7,843 bases of DNA from Paracoccaceae bacterium (GTDB taxonomy: Bacteria; Pseudomonadota; Alphaproteobacteria; Rhodobacterales; Rhodobacteraceae), in assembly GCA_015485375.1 (NCBI GenBank), contig WFTU01000109.1:1-7843 (forward strand), given 5' to 3'. The notes beneath the pieces are model-generated. The model did no database searches, was not told the origin of the DNA, and saw only the letters and a list, made by a program, of their open reading frames with translations. Positions 6,644 through 7,843 of this stretch are shown piece by piece; positions within the stretch are counted from its first letter, which is position 1, and each line of letters opens with the position of its first letter. A program made the position numbers and the translations under genes.

Positions 6644-7777
6644 ATGTATCAACCCGTCATTTCCGGCAGCGGCGTTTTCACCCCCGAACAGGTCATCACC
6701 AACGACGAACTGGTCGCGACCTTCAACGCCTATGCCGACAAATACAACGCTGAAAACGCCGAGGCGATTGCCGCCGGAGAGCTGGAGGAAAAAGCCCACT
6801 CCAGCAGCGAATTCATCGTCGCGGCCAGCGGTATCCACCAGCGTTATGTCATGGACAAAACCGGCGTGCTGGACCCCGACGTGATGCACCCGCTCCTGCG
6901 CCAGCGCTCCGACGACGAACCCGGCATCATGGCCGAAATGGCGCTCGATGCCTGCAACAAGGCGCTGGCCAAGGCGGGCAAAACCGCCGCCGACATCGAC
7001 CTTGTGATCGTCGCCGCCTCCAACCTGGAGCGCGCCTACCCTGCCGTGGCGATCGAGGTGCAGCAACTGCTCGGCGCGAACGGTTTCGCCTTTGACATGA
7101 ACGTCGCTTGCTCCTCCGCCACCTTCGGTATCCAGACCGCCAGCGACATGATCCGCGCCGGTTCGGTGCGCGCCGCCCTTGTCGTGAACCCTGAAATCTG
7201 CTCCGGCCATCTGGAATGGCGCGACCGCGACTGCCATTTCATCTTCGGCGACGTCTGCACCGCCACCGTTCTGGAGCGCAAGGAAGACACCACCGTCCCG
7301 CATTTCGAGGTGGTCTCGACCCGCTGCCTGACGCAGTTTTCCAACAACATCCGCAACAACAACGGCTTCCTGCGCCGCTCCCGCCCCGACGGAGTAGCGG
7401 ACCGCCGCGACATGCAGTTCATGCAGAACGGGCGCAAGGTATTCAAGGAAGTCCTGCCGATCGTCTCGAAGCACATCCTCTCGCATATCGAGGCCGAAGG
7501 CGTGAAACCCGACCAACTCAAACGCCTCTGGCTGCATCAGGCCAACAAGGCGATGAACGATTTCATTGGCAAAAAGGTGCTGGGCCGTGTGCCGGACCCC
7601 GGGGAACAACCCAACATCCTGCAGGACTACGCCAACACCTCCTCGGCCGGCTCCATCATCACCTTCGCCAAACATTCCGACGATATCGCGGATGGTGAAC
7701 TGGGTGTGATCTGCTCCTTCGGTGCCGGTTACTCCGTCGGCTCCGTCCTTCTGAAACGCTCCATTCCCGACGCATAA
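6644..7777 (+). CDS. beta-ketoacyl-ACP synthase III-like enzyme (FabH family, enlarged)
   Basis: A 377-residue thiolase-fold condensing enzyme, longer than housekeeping FabH (about 320). The Cys-His-Asn triad is intact: C156 in NVACSSATFG, H298 in LWLHQANKAM and N331 in YANTSSAGS. FGAGYSVGSVLL (359-370) is the usual C-terminal glycine strand. It should decarboxylatively condense an acyl thioester with malonyl-ACP or a related acceptor. Compared with E. coli FabH from memory, it has about 25 extra residues at 28-52, between TNDEL and the SSSEFI segment, and further residues around 72-92 after SGIHQRYV; the FabH DEWI tryptophan is replaced (SEFI). These sit where acyl-CoA enters, so the substrate probably differs from acetyl-CoA. 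The ATG at 6644 is preferred over an in-frame TTG at 6626 because AGGAG (6633-6637) lies six bases upstream. Thymidine kinase follows after one base. Confidence 0.9.
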   Translation: MYQPVISGSGVFTPEQVITNDELVATFNAYADKYNAENAEAIAAGELEEKAHSSSEFIVAASGIHQRYVMDKTGVLDPDVMHPLLRQRSDDEPGIMAEMALDACNKALAKAGKTAADIDLVIVAASNLERAYPAVAIEVQQLLGANGFAFDMNVACSSATFGIQTASDMIRAGSVRAALVVNPEICSGHLEWRDRDCHFIFGDVCTATVLERKEDTTVPHFEVVSTRCLTQFSNNIRNNNGFLRRSRPDGVADRRDMQFMQNGRKVFKEVLPIVSKHILSHIEAEGVKPDQLKRLWLHQANKAMNDFIGKKVLGRVPDPGEQPNILQDYANTSSAGSIITFAKHSDDIADGELGVICSFGAGYSVGSVLLKRSIPDA

Positions 7778-7778
7778 C

Positions 7779-7843
7779 ATGGCCAAGCTCTACTTCAACT
7801 ATTCCACCATGAACGCGGGCAAAAGCACGATCCTGCTGCAGGC
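7779..7843 (+). CDS. tdk: thymidine kinase, 5' end only
   Basis: Only the first 21 codons lie in the window: MAKLYFNYSTMNAGKSTILL and one more. The YFNYSTMNAGKST segment is the characteristic N-terminal strand and Walker A (P-loop) of bacterial type II thymidine kinase, which phosphorylates thymidine in the salvage pathway. The ATG follows the TAA of the ketoacyl synthase gene after one base, so the two are almost certainly co-transcribed and possibly translationally coupled. The zinc-binding and lid regions that would confirm the family are beyond the window edge. Confidence 0.88.
   Translation, partial: MAKLYFNYSTMNAGKSTILLQ

Noticed and set aside
6575..7786. 403-residue minus-strand open frame opposite the KAS III gene
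   Set aside because: Low-complexity Gly/Val/Asp-rich translation with no domain, opposite a gene with an intact catalytic triad.
1..7843. Mobile element, CRISPR, toxin-antitoxin or defence system
   Set aside because: No transposase, integrase, repeat array, terminal inverted repeats or small toxin-like pair was found on either strand; all long frames are explained by metabolic or envelope genes.

Overview
The window is a GC-rich, densely packed stretch of ordinary bacterial chromosome. Protein content (short-form threonine ammonia-lyase next to argG, DUF167/YggU, ABHD11/YbfF-type hydrolase, SleB-type lipoprotein, thymidine kinase), frequent GTG starts and small intergenic gaps suggest an alphaproteobacterium, most likely Rhodobacterales (roseobacter-like). 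This taxonomic call is an inference from recognised protein families and composition, not from a marker gene. There is no sign of mobile elements, CRISPR, tRNA or rRNA genes, or phage.

Layout, left to right. Positions 1-210 hold the 3' end of a DUF167/YggU gene (+). Positions 276-1409 hold a class V (alanine-glyoxylate type) PLP aminotransferase (+). It converges, across a GC hairpin, on a minus-strand pair of DUF3592 two-TM membrane proteins (1435-1869 and 1881-2489), which are tandem paralogues. Upstream of these on the same strand is argG (2630-3865), which ends in a clear intrinsic terminator at about 2557-2597. A 160-bp divergent intergenic region separates argG from ilvA (4026-5270, +). 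ilvA is followed, with probable translational coupling, by an alpha/beta hydrolase (5282-6040). Next come a small SleB-type cell-wall hydrolase lipoprotein (6123-6584), an enlarged FabH-like ketoacyl synthase III (6644-7777) and, after a single base, the first 65 bp of thymidine kinase (7779 onward).

Functionally, the centre is amino-acid metabolism: ArgG for arginine biosynthesis and IlvA supplying 2-oxobutanoate to isoleucine, divergently transcribed, with a separate aminotransferase of unknown substrate. The right side combines envelope and lipid functions (peptidoglycan hydrolase, acyl-condensing enzyme) with nucleotide salvage. No gene group here looks like a coherent undescribed system. 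The items most worth a second look are the duplicated DUF3592 pair with a basic tail on one copy, the KAS III enzyme with two insertions relative to FabH, and the aminotransferase of unassigned specificity. All are modest leads. Most starts were chosen by Shine-Dalgarno placement and family length, so several genes begin inside a longer open frame.
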